Positions 17,072 through 24,313 of a DNA stretch of 64,000 nt are shown piece by piece. The notes beneath the pieces are model-generated. The model was not told where the DNA came from. It did not search any database and saw only the letters and a program-made list of their open reading frames with translations. Each line of letters begins with the position of its first letter. The stretch's first letter is position 1. The position numbers and the translations under genes were made by a program. Source of the DNA: CAYXVF01 sp964468125 (GTDB taxonomy: Bacteria > Myxococcota > XYA12-FULL-58-9 > CAYXVF01); the NCBI GenBank assembly GCA_964468125.1, contig CAYXVF010000002.1, positions 71,383-135,382 of the forward strand, read 5' to 3'.

Positions 17072-17566
17072 CTACTCGCTCGTCCCTTCCTCGGCGACAT
17101 CCTCTTTCTTCTTCGTGCGCTGCTGCCCTTTCATCAGGCGGCGGCGTGCGTCCATCATCGAGCCGACCTCTTCGTCGACCATTTCGTTGACGCCGACGTC
17201 GATGGTGACCTCGTCGTCGGTCTTTGGAGGCCAGACGATGCTCGCGATGGCGTAGAGGGTGGCCGCAACGATAATAGCAATTCCGTAGACGATGAACTTG
17301 TCGAGGAGCACGCGCGCGCGGCGCAGAGCTTTCGGCATGGCGCCGAGCTCCGCGATTTCCCGTGCGATCTCTTGGTCCAGGGCGTCACGCTCGGCTTTCA
17401 TCTGCGCCCAGGTCTTTTGGGGCTTCTTCGGCTTCGAGCCGTCCTTGCCGTCGCCTTCTTTCGCTTTGGCTGCATCGCCGGCGGCTTTGGCCGAGACGAA
17501 CGACACCTCGCCGTCTTCACTCATCACCCGGCCGTGGGCAGGATCCTCGGCGGTTGTGCGGCCCAT
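17072..17566 (-). CDS. Single-pass membrane protein of unknown function
   Basis: Encodes 164 residues: an N-terminal charged cytoplasmic region (Lys/Asp/Glu rich), a helical stretch, one membrane segment (about residues 95-118, YGIAIIVAATLYAIASIVW) and a charged tail. Start at 17566 chosen for a GGGGAGG site about nine bases upstream; a later ATG at 17524 lacks one. Tail to tail with the Gly-rich lipoprotein gene, three bases apart. No recognised domain. Confidence 0.7.
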   Translation of the reverse strand: MGRTTAEDPAHGRVMSEDGEVSFVSAKAAGDAAKAKEGDGKDGSKPKKPQKTWAQMKAERDALDQEIAREIAELGAMPKALRRARVLLDKFIVYGIAIIVAATLYAIASIVWPPKTDDEVTIDVGVNEMVDEEVGSMMDARRRLMKGQQRTKKKEDVAEEGTSE

Positions 17567-17701
17567 TCGTCTTCGCCTCCCCGATCGGCCTACCCTGCAG
17601 CCGCGGTCACTGGTTACAAAAATGACGAGCGGCACCCAGGCGCGTGAAGCCCGATTCTCGAAGGAGTGTACGGCAGATGGTGGCCTATGTCGCGCTTTCC
17701 T

Positions 17702-18253
17702 CTAGTGGCGGCTTTCGATCGCCGCGTACGTGCGTCCGTACCCAGAGAGCACCACGCGTTTGAGACGGTTCGGACCCTCGTCGATCACCTCGACCGGAGC
17801 TCGAAGGGGAACGACCGGTCGGGGCGGCTCGGGCTGCCATTTCGGTGGCGGATAGTCGGCGATCAGGGTCTGGGACAGAGCGGGCGATAGGGACTCCGCA
17901 AGTCTGCCAGCGTCGATCCGTCTCGACCGGATCGCCTCATTCAAGAGCCGTCGTCCGTCTTCGGCGATCGCTCGCACGCGCCAACCTCTCCTTCCGCTCT
18001 TGTCCACGTGAACCACGATCGAGGCGTTTTCGTTCCGTGCAAGGGCGAGCAAGTCGCGTTCGCGGGCGCGTTTGCGGCGGGTCTTGGGGAGCGAGCGCAC
18101 GACGACCGTGCGTTCTTCGAGTTGGCTCGAGAGATCAACCCGCAGCCTTCGTATGATTTTGCGCGGCCCCACCACGATCACGTCCGGGGTCGCCGCCCGA
18201 GCGGGCGACACGAAGAGCAGACCGATGAAAAGAAAGAGAATTCGCACAGGCAT
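17702..18253 (-). CDS. Exported basic protein of unknown function
   Basis: A 183-residue protein with a clear Sec signal peptide (about residues 1-20, ending SPARAA). The mature part is rich in Arg and Leu with a proline-rich end. The first 100 residues read as alternating strands and helices (DVIVVGPRKII, ASIVVHVDK), perhaps a small periplasmic alpha/beta domain. An AGGAG site precedes the ATG. Divergent from the TonB-tail gene at 18479, with 225 bases between. No known family is recognised. Confidence 0.7.
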   Translation of the reverse strand: MPVRILFLFIGLLFVSPARAATPDVIVVGPRKIIRRLRVDLSSQLEERTVVVRSLPKTRRKRARERDLLALARNENASIVVHVDKSGRRGWRVRAIAEDGRRLLNEAIRSRRIDAGRLAESLSPALSQTLIADYPPPKWQPEPPRPVVPLRAPVEVIDEGPNRLKRVVLSGYGRTYAAIESRH

Positions 18254-18478
18254 GACGACTGACTCCTGCGCGAAGCGGCTGCAAAGCCCGGGCCAAGGAT
18301 AGGGTGCTCAAATCGTCCGATAGACGCCGATGTTCCCCTACATGTGTGGTGAGTGGGCCCCAGGTGTGATGGTAGCGCGCCCCATGTTCGGGCGACTCAT
18401 TCGCCGATTCGTCAGCGATTATGCGGGAGCGGTGTTGGTATGCGAGTTGCTGCTCTGTTGTCCTTGGAGGTGCACGAG

Positions 18479-19300
18479 GTGTCTGTCGCCTCAGACCAAC
18501 GCGACACGGTTCCGGACTGGGAGCCTTGGGGAGAGGATTCGAAGAGTTTTCCCCTCTGGCCCTTCTTCGTGCTCGGGGTGCTCGTTTTTGTGGCGTGGCT
18601 CGCACGCGAGCCGCTCTTCGCCGAAATGCGCCGACTCTGGCCCGATGCCATGGACGGCCGCGCGTCCGAAACAGGCCAGCGACGGGTGTTGCGTTTGGGC
18701 GAAGTGCCCCTCTCCCTCGACCAGGCGAAGGGGCGCTCGACGCCGCGTCGGCCCAAACGCGAGCCGGCGTCGGATTCAGGCGGTCCCTTGAGCGCTCAAA
18801 TCGCCGAGGTGACCGCGCACAATCTAGATGAACACCTCGACAATCTCGCTCCGACCCGCGCCGAGGACAGGGGCCTTTCTGCGCGCGAAGGTCGACCCCT
18901 CGGAAACAGTCTCGCTGCGGAAATGGGCACGCCGCAGCGGAGAAGGCGCAACGGCCGACCCGCTCGTCGGAGCATCGATTTCTTGGCCGCGACGCCTGAT
19001 GGGCCCGCGCGCTCCAAACGTGGAACGATGGCGCAGGATGCGGCGCGGAGCGGGTTGTCCGAGCTCGAGCCTGCCGTGCGGCGCTGCCACTTGCTCCAAC
19101 CGAGCGCCAAAGGGCGGCTCTCCTACGAGTTCGAGGTCGATTCGAGTGGACGCGTCATCGAGATCACCGAGGGCGACGACTCCACCTTGGCCCGGAGTCG
19201 CGTCGCCCACTGCGTCGCGCGCGCGATCGAGCGCATTCGTTTGCCCAGCGAGCCGGGCCGCCCGATCGTGTTGTTGGAATACGCCTGGGACCTCCGCTAG
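18479..19300 (+). CDS. Single-TM protein with AgmX/PglI-type TonB-like C-terminal domain
   Basis: Encodes about 273 residues. The GTG at 18479 is preferred because GGAGG sits eight bases upstream; an in-frame ATG at 18440 would add 13 residues. A short cytoplasmic tail is followed by one membrane segment (about residues 22-43, LWPFFVLGVLVFVAWL), a long charged periplasmic linker, and a C-terminal domain of about 80 residues containing two Cys (RRCHLLQ and AHCVARA). That layout matches the C-terminal domain shared by the M. xanthus AgmX and PglI gliding proteins. It lies one operon upstream of mglBA and may join the envelope machine encoded at 23.5-35.5 kb. Confidence 0.7.
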   Translation: MSVASDQRDTVPDWEPWGEDSKSFPLWPFFVLGVLVFVAWLAREPLFAEMRRLWPDAMDGRASETGQRRVLRLGEVPLSLDQAKGRSTPRRPKREPASDSGGPLSAQIAEVTAHNLDEHLDNLAPTRAEDRGLSAREGRPLGNSLAAEMGTPQRRRRNGRPARRSIDFLAATPDGPARSKRGTMAQDAARSGLSELEPAVRRCHLLQPSAKGRLSYEFEVDSSGRVIEITEGDDSTLARSRVAHCVARAIERIRLPSEPGRPIVLLEYAWDLR

Positions 19301-19314
19301 CGCTTCGAGGCGGC

Positions 19315-19343
19315 TTGAGCTTCGAAAACTGCACGGCTAGTGT
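19315..19343 (+). promoter_or_regulatory. Weak candidate promoter for dnaX-ybaB-recR
   Basis: TTGAGC (19315-19320) and TAGTGT (19338-19343) are 17 bases apart in the short gap before dnaX. Match to sigma-70 boxes is partial (4/6 and 3/6). Confidence 0.3.
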
Positions 19344-19384
19344 GCGCCGTCCGACACTGTACGCTCGATTGAACAGGGCAGCTC

Positions 19385-21181
19385 GTGGCTTATCTCGCAC
19401 TCGCGCGCAAATACCGACCTTCGACCTTCGCCGATGTGGTGGGGCAGGAGCACATCGTTCGCACGCTCGAGAACGCGATCGAGCTCGACCGGGTCCACCA
19501 TGCGTTTTTGTTCACCGGTGCGCGCGGGGTGGGAAAGACGTCGACGGCTCGAATCCTCGCGCGGTGTCTGAACTGCGTGAAGGGCCCGACGGTCACCCCC
19601 TGCGGCGTGTGCGCCTCGTGTACGGAGATCGTGTCCGGCACGAGCCCGGACGTGCTCGAGATCGACGGCGCGTCCAACACCGGCGTCGACAATGTACGCG
19701 AGCTGCGCGAGACGGTGCGCTACCTCCCGAGCACCGGGCGATTCAAAGTCTACATTATCGACGAGGTCCACATGCTCTCGACCGCGGCCTTCAACGCCTT
19801 GTTGAAGACGCTGGAGGAACCGCCGGAGCACGTGAAGTTCATCTTCGCGACGACCGAACCGCAAAAGATTCCCGTCACGATTCTCTCTCGCTGCCAGCGC
19901 TTTGATTTCCGGCGCGTCTCGAGCGCGGTTTTGGCTGAGCACCTCCGCTCGGTACTGAAAAAGGAAGGTGTCGGTCTCGGCGCGGGCTCGGTCACAGCGG
20001 TGGTGCGCGAAGCGCAAGGCTCGGTGCGCGACTCGTTGTCCTTGCTCGACCAGGTCCTGAGCTACGTCGGTCACGATGCGGATGATGCCGCGGTGATCGA
20101 AGCGCTCGGCGCCGTCGATCGGCAGACGCTCTTTGAGCTCATGGACGCGATCCTCGACCGGGACGCCCAGCGTCTCCTCGAGCACGTTGAGCACGTGGAC
20201 CGACGGGGCCACGACCTCGCCAACATCGCGGGACTCCTCGTGGAGCACGCGCGCGACGTTGCGGTGGCGCAGGTCGTGCCCGAGCCGGCGGCGAGCTTGC
20301 CGGAGCGTTCCCCCGACGAGGTCGACCAGCTGCGCGCGCAAGCCGGCAAGCTGTCGAGCACGGATCTGCACCGGATTTTTCGGCTCCTGGTTGGGGTCGC
20401 GGATGATGTGGGGCGGTCCAGCTTTCCGCGGGTGAGCCTCGAAATGGGATTGCTCCGGATCCTCGAGCTCGAGCCCACACCGTCGGTGGGCAGTCTGCTC
20501 GAAAAACTGGACCGAGCGATCAAAAACCAAGGCGCCGAAGGCCCCACCGAAGCCCAGGCCAAAGCACCGGTCGTCGCGCCCGCGGGGCCCGTCGAGGCGA
20601 AGCCGGAGTCCTCGCACCCCCACGCGCGGGGAGAGAAGCCCGCGGCTCCCGAGCCTCGCGTGGATCGGGCGCCGTCGCGGCCCAACGACGATCGCGACAA
20701 CCCTCCGCGTCCGGAAGCGCGACGCGCGCCCCCGCGCGACGATCGCAATCCCCAGGCTGAGCGCGAGGCGCCCAAGGTACACCCAGACTGGGCGCGTTTT
20801 GTGGACGGTCTGGAGGACAAACCGGGCCTGACCGTCGTCCTCCAGAGTGCCCGGCCCGTTCGGTTCGATCAGGAAGGCGTCGAGCTCGCGTACGAGTCTG
20901 GGTTCTGCTTCGACAAGGCGCGGGAGAAAGACCACAAGGAGTTGATGGGCGAGGCCCTGAATAGCTTTTTTGGTCGGGTGGTCTCCTACGCGGTCAAAAA
21001 AGCCGGCGAGGAGCACGCGCGCATCGCCAACATCGCGGAGCGGGATACGCATCGCTCGCAGCAGCACGATTCGAAGGTCCGCGAGGATGCGCTCGAGCAC
21101 CCCGCGGTCAAAGGCGCGGTCAACATCTTGGGAGGCCACGTGGAGGAAGTGCATCCACTCGAGCCTTCCGAACCGGGATGA
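19385..21181 (+). CDS. dnaX: DNA polymerase III gamma/tau subunit
   Basis: Clamp-loader ATPase of the replicative polymerase; 598 residues from a GTG start. The N-terminal AAA+ domain has Walker A (GARGVGKT, 45-52), the zinc-binding cysteines Cys64, Cys73, Cys76 and Cys79 at the same positions as in E. coli, the DEVH box (126-129) and the sensor SRC (168-170). Domain III follows, then a Pro/Ala/Arg-rich linker (about 390-460) and a C-terminal domain that in tau contacts helicase and polymerase. No E. coli-type A AAA AAG slip site was seen near the expected place, so a short gamma form is not evident. It heads the dnaX-ybaB-recR operon. Confidence 0.97.
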   Translation: MAYLALARKYRPSTFADVVGQEHIVRTLENAIELDRVHHAFLFTGARGVGKTSTARILARCLNCVKGPTVTPCGVCASCTEIVSGTSPDVLEIDGASNTGVDNVRELRETVRYLPSTGRFKVYIIDEVHMLSTAAFNALLKTLEEPPEHVKFIFATTEPQKIPVTILSRCQRFDFRRVSSAVLAEHLRSVLKKEGVGLGAGSVTAVVREAQGSVRDSLSLLDQVLSYVGHDADDAAVIEALGAVDRQTLFELMDAILDRDAQRLLEHVEHVDRRGHDLANIAGLLVEHARDVAVAQVVPEPAASLPERSPDEVDQLRAQAGKLSSTDLHRIFRLLVGVADDVGRSSFPRVSLEMGLLRILELEPTPSVGSLLEKLDRAIKNQGAEGPTEAQAKAPVVAPAGPVEAKPESSHPHARGEKPAAPEPRVDRAPSRPNDDRDNPPRPEARRAPPRDDRNPQAEREAPKVHPDWARFVDGLEDKPGLTVVLQSARPVRFDQEGVELAYESGFCFDKAREKDHKELMGEALNSFFGRVVSYAVKKAGEEHARIANIAERDTHRSQQHDSKVREDALEHPAVKGAVNILGGHVEEVHPLEPSEPG

Positions 21182-21188
21182 GGAACTC

Positions 21189-21506
21189 ATGGACATCAAC
21201 GAGCTGATGAAAGCGGCGCAGTCTCTCAAGGGGCAGCTGGAAGAGGCGCAGGCCAAGGCTGAAGAACTCAGGGTCACCGGCGAGGCCGGCGGCGGAATGG
21301 TCCGGGTGGTGATGAACGGCCGCTACGAGGTGGTCGAGCTGTCGATCGATCCGAACGCGGCGAAAGACGACGTCAAGCTGGTCGAAGACCTGACGCGAGC
21401 CGCCTTCAACCAGGCGTCGAGCCAGGTGGGGCAGCAGTTGCAAGGATCGCTAGGGTCGATGGCCCAGGGTCTCGGGCTCGATCTCTCATCCCTCGGGTTG
21501 AAGTGA
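21189..21506 (+). CDS. ybaB: YbaB/EbfC nucleoid-associated protein
   Basis: A 105-residue homologue of the YbaB/EbfC DNA-binding dimer family, which often lies between dnaX and recR. Recognisable parts are the N-terminal coiled-coil helix (MDINELMKAAQSLKGQLEE), the Gly-rich turn (GEAGGGMV) and the strand VVMNGRYEVVELSID. The ATG is eight bases after the dnaX stop and uses the GAGG overlapping that stop. The 3' end overlaps the recR start by four bases. In other species the protein bridges or coats DNA and may help recombination. Confidence 0.95.
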   Translation: MDINELMKAAQSLKGQLEEAQAKAEELRVTGEAGGGMVRVVMNGRYEVVELSIDPNAAKDDVKLVEDLTRAAFNQASSQVGQQLQGSLGSMAQGLGLDLSSLGLK

Positions 21507-22114
21507 GCGCGAACGATCCGATTCAACGGTTGATCCTTGAGCTCGCGCGCCTACCGGGCGTGGGCGAACGCAGCGCCGCCCGTTTGGCGTATTACATCAT
21601 CAAGGTGTCTAAGGGGGAGGGCTCACTGAACCTCGCCCAAGACTTGGCGGAGGCGCTCACGACCGCGGTCGAAGCGGTTCGTCTGTGTCCCGTCTGCCAG
21701 AATCTGACCGCCGCCGAGCGGTGCTCGGTCTGTGCGGATTCGCGTCGCGACGCAGCGACCGTCTGCGTGGTCGAAAACGTCTCGGACCTGCGAGCTCTCG
21801 AAGCGAGCGGGGCGTACCGGGGACGCTACCACGTGTTGCACGGTGCCCTGGCTCCCCTCGAGGGGGTGGGGCCGGATGATCTGAAGATCAAGGAGCTGCT
21901 GCGTCGAATCGAAGCGGGCGGGGTCTCGGAAGTGATCCTCGGGACCAGCGCGGACGTGGAGGGGGACGCGACCGCACTGTACCTGGCCAAGCTGCTTCGG
22001 CCCTTTGGCCTCAAGCTAACGCGCCTCGCGTCGGGGATTCCCCTCGGCGGTGAGCTGGAATTCATTGACCAAGGCACCCTGGGTCGCGCCCTCGCCGAAC
22101 GACGCGAGTTTTAA
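21503..22114 (+). CDS. recR: Recombination mediator RecR
   Basis: A 203-residue RecR, the usual length. It loads RecA at gaps with RecF/RecO. The N-terminal helix-hairpin-helix (RLPGVGERSAARLAYYI), the four-Cys zinc finger (Cys62, Cys65, Cys74, Cys77), the Toprim domain (VCVVENVSDLRALE, then the YHVLHG strand) and the C-terminal GGELEFIDQGTLGRAL are all present. The start is GTG in a GTGA overlap with the ybaB stop, so translation is coupled. It closes the dnaX-ybaB-recR operon; mglB follows after 113 bases. Confidence 0.97.
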   Translation: MSANDPIQRLILELARLPGVGERSAARLAYYIIKVSKGEGSLNLAQDLAEALTTAVEAVRLCPVCQNLTAAERCSVCADSRRDAATVCVVENVSDLRALEASGAYRGRYHVLHGALAPLEGVGPDDLKIKELLRRIEAGGVSEVILGTSADVEGDATALYLAKLLRPFGLKLTRLASGIPLGGELEFIDQGTLGRALAERREF

Positions 22115-22227
22115 CGTTACTTGCGTGCCCCTGAGGTGTCTGTTATTCGATTTGTCAGTGTGGTGAGAGAATTCGCAGGGGCCACACATCTTCTTTCGCT
22201 GAGGGTTACGAGGAGCGCGACATCGCC

Positions 22228-22704
22228 ATGGATCAACAGATGGTGATGTATGAAGAGGAGTTCCGGCAGATCGCCACGGTCTGCGAACGCCTCTCTAAAG
22301 AGTCGAACGCGAAAGCGGTTCTGCTCGTGGACAAGAACGGGCAGTACATCACCAGCCACGGTGAAATCACCGAGCTGGATACCACGTCGCTCGCCTCACT
22401 CACCGCGGGCAACATCGCGGCCACCAGTGGTCTCGCCAAGCTCATCGGTGAGAAGGAATTCCCCAACGTGTTTCACGAAGGGGAGAAGGATAATCTCCAC
22501 CTTTCAATCGTTGGACAGCGGGCGATCTTAGTCGTGATGTTTGACCAGCGATCCAGCTTGGGTTTGGTTCGTCTCCGCGTTAAGAAGGCGAGCGAAGAGC
22601 TCGCAAACATCTTCAACTCGATGGTGAACAAAGCGCAAAGCCAGGCCGGCTCCGCCTTTGGTGAAATCACCGACGACGATATCGATAACCTCTTCAGCGA
22701 GTAG
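22228..22704 (+). CDS. mglB: MglB, Roadblock/LC7 GTPase-activating protein
   Basis: A 158-residue Roadblock/LC7 protein that matches M. xanthus MglB closely from memory: the stretches MYEEEF, TTSLASLTAGN, GLAKLIGE, FHEG, SLGLVRLR and the end DDDIDNLFSE are shared. MglB dimers stimulate GTP hydrolysis by MglA and hold it away from the lagging pole, setting front-rear polarity. The first ATG is used; two further ATG codons lie within 18 bases. The mglA gene follows after 14 bases, as in other mglBA operons. Confidence 0.96.
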   Translation: MDQQMVMYEEEFRQIATVCERLSKESNAKAVLLVDKNGQYITSHGEITELDTTSLASLTAGNIAATSGLAKLIGEKEFPNVFHEGEKDNLHLSIVGQRAILVVMFDQRSSLGLVRLRVKKASEELANIFNSMVNKAQSQAGSAFGEITDDDIDNLFSE

Positions 22705-22718
22705 GGACGGCTCGAGCG

Positions 22719-23306
22719 ATGTCTTTCATCAACTACAGCTCGCGCGAGATTAACTGCAAGATCGTGTACTACGGGCCGGGCTTGTGCGGCAAAACCACGA
22801 ACTTGCAGTACATCTACAACAAGACGAATCCCGAGGCGAAGGGGAAGATGATCTCCCTGGCCACGGAGACCGAGCGCACGCTCTTCTTCGACTTCTTGCC
22901 GCTTTCGCTTGGCGAGATCCGCGGCTTCAAGACCCGATTTCACCTCTATACGGTCCCTGGTCAGGTCTTCTACGACGCGAGCCGCAAGCTCATCCTGAAG
23001 GGCGTCGATGGTGTGGTGTTCGTCGCTGACAGTCAGATAGAGCGAATGGAAGCGAACCTCGAGTCGATTGAGAACCTCCGGACCAACCTCGCCGAACAGG
23101 GCTACGACCTCGATAAGATTCCCTTCGTGGTCCAGTACAACAAACGCGACCTGCCAAACGCCGCTGAAGTAGAGGAGCTGCGTCGCCTACTCAATCCGCG
23201 TTCCGTCCCGGATTTCGAGGCCTCGGCGACCAACGGAGACGGCGTATTCGATACCTTGAAGGCGATCGCCAAGCTCGTCCTCACCGAGCTCAAGAAAGGC
23301 GGCTGA
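22719..23306 (+). CDS. mglA: MglA, Ras-like polarity GTPase
   Basis: A 195-residue small GTPase, same length as M. xanthus MglA and nearly identical over the first 140 residues. P-loop GPGLCGKT (19-26), Arg53 (intrinsic arginine finger in M. xanthus), the unusual Thr78 where Ras proteins have Asp, catalytic Gln82, and the base-recognition motif Asn141-Lys-Arg-Asp144 are present. MglA-GTP marks the leading pole and turns on gliding (Agl-Glt) and type IV pilus machinery in Myxococcus. Here it is directly upstream of a Tol/Glt-like envelope cluster, suggesting that this machine is an effector. No lipidation signal; it acts at the cytoplasmic face. Confidence 0.98.
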   Translation: MSFINYSSREINCKIVYYGPGLCGKTTNLQYIYNKTNPEAKGKMISLATETERTLFFDFLPLSLGEIRGFKTRFHLYTVPGQVFYDASRKLILKGVDGVVFVADSQIERMEANLESIENLRTNLAEQGYDLDKIPFVVQYNKRDLPNAAEVEELRRLLNPRSVPDFEASATNGDGVFDTLKAIAKLVLTELKKGG

Positions 23307-23379
23307 GCGCTCACCTCCGGACCTCCCGTGGGGTGTTGTGGGCGAGCTTTCGTACGCAATACTCCCGTAGTCTAGCGAG

Positions 23380-23408
23380 TTGACCGACCCGAGCGGCCCC
23401 GCTACGCT
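23380..23408 (+). promoter_or_regulatory. Candidate sigma-70 promoter upstream of the TPR/Tol-like cluster
   Basis: TTGACC (23380-23385) and TACGCT (23403-23408) are 17 bases apart inside the 181-base gap between mglA and the next gene. It would give the envelope cluster its own promoter in addition to read-through from mglBA. Confidence 0.45.
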
Positions 23409-23487
23409 TCGTTCGTAAGAGTTTGACGATTGCGAAGCTACTGAATTCGCTAGCGGTTTCCAGACCACCGGGCGAAAGGCGGCACAC

Positions 23488-24288
23488 GTGAAGAAGGCGC
23501 AATGGGGTAGTGTGGCGGCGGCGTTCGCGCTCGCGTGGATGCTCTCCGCGGGGGGACCCGCATGGGCTCAGGAAGACGATTCAGCGGCTCCCGCCGCGCC
23601 CAGCGCCCCGGAAGAAACGCCGAGCTCTGACACTGAGATGCCAGCAGAGGATTCCGCGTCGACCGTCGACCCCGCTCCCGCGGAACCCGCCGCGCCCGCA
23701 CCAACGGCGACCCCGAGCAACGACGAAGCGTCCTTCAACCTGCAGCTGCGCGGTCTCCAGGAGCGCGTGGATGAGCTCAAGCAGAAGGTCTACAAATCGA
23801 AAGCGCGTCTCACCCAGCTCAAAGAAGTGGTGATGCACGGAGCGATCTCCGGTGCGAAGGCGCGTCTCGTGCACAAGAACGAGATGGGAAGCTCCTTCCG
23901 TTTGGTGCGTGTGCAGTACTCGCTCGACGGGGCGCCCATTCTCAATCGGGCCGATACCGGTGACGGCACTCTCGATGACATCGAGGAGCTCGAGGTGTTC
24001 AGCGGCAGCATTGCGCCAGGCGAGCACCAGATTTCCGTCTATCTCGAATATGCCGGCAACGGCTACGGCGTCTTCAACTACCTCGACAACTACACGTTCA
24101 AGATCAAGTCGTCGTTCAATTTCACCGCGGAAGAGGGGAAGCTCACTCAAGTCGACATCGTCGGCTACGAGAAGGGCAACTTCACGACCGAGCTTCAGGA
24201 TCGTGTGGCAGTTCGCTACGACCAGAGCGTCGAACGAGCAACCCGAAACGCGGAGCAGCAAGACGGCACCAAGAGTCAGCCAGAGTGA
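23488..24288 (+). CDS. Exported coiled-coil protein of the Tol/Glt-like cluster
   Basis: Encodes 266 residues from a GTG start. A Sec signal peptide (about 1-27, ending AWAQ) is followed by an acidic Pro/Ala-rich linker, a coiled coil (about 83-120, LQERVDELKQKVYKSKARL) and a C-terminal beta-rich domain (about 125-250) with features of a small periplasmic sandwich. Homologues in myxobacteria are sometimes mislabelled as dihydrolipoamide acetyltransferase because of the Ala/Pro linker. It opens the gene run after mglBA and ends 25 bases before the first TPR gene, so it is probably a periplasmic part of the same machine. Exact role unknown. Confidence 0.75.
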   Translation: MKKAQWGSVAAAFALAWMLSAGGPAWAQEDDSAAPAAPSAPEETPSSDTEMPAEDSASTVDPAPAEPAAPAPTATPSNDEASFNLQLRGLQERVDELKQKVYKSKARLTQLKEVVMHGAISGAKARLVHKNEMGSSFRLVRVQYSLDGAPILNRADTGDGTLDDIEELEVFSGSIAPGEHQISVYLEYAGNGYGVFNYLDNYTFKIKSSFNFTAEEGKLTQVDIVGYEKGNFTTELQDRVAVRYDQSVERATRNAEQQDGTKSQPE

Positions 24289-24313
24289 CATTGAACGGCA
24301 TTGAGTCGCGACC

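Noticed and set aside
19955..19965. GAAAAAG run in dnaX as a possible programmed frameshift site
   Set aside because: It is in the AAA+ domain rather than after domain III, the heptamer is G AAA AAG not A AAA AAG, and no stimulatory stem was found.
19337..21277. 646-codon open frame on the minus strand opposite dnaX
   Set aside because: It is the antisense shadow of a fully recognised dnaX; its translation is low-complexity and matches no family. Long antisense frames are expected in high-GC genes.
22115..22227. GTGTGG/CCACAC inverted repeat and a weak TTGCGT-N17-TATTCG promoter before mglB
   Set aside because: Six-base arms and poor box matches are within chance expectation for a GC-rich gap of this size.
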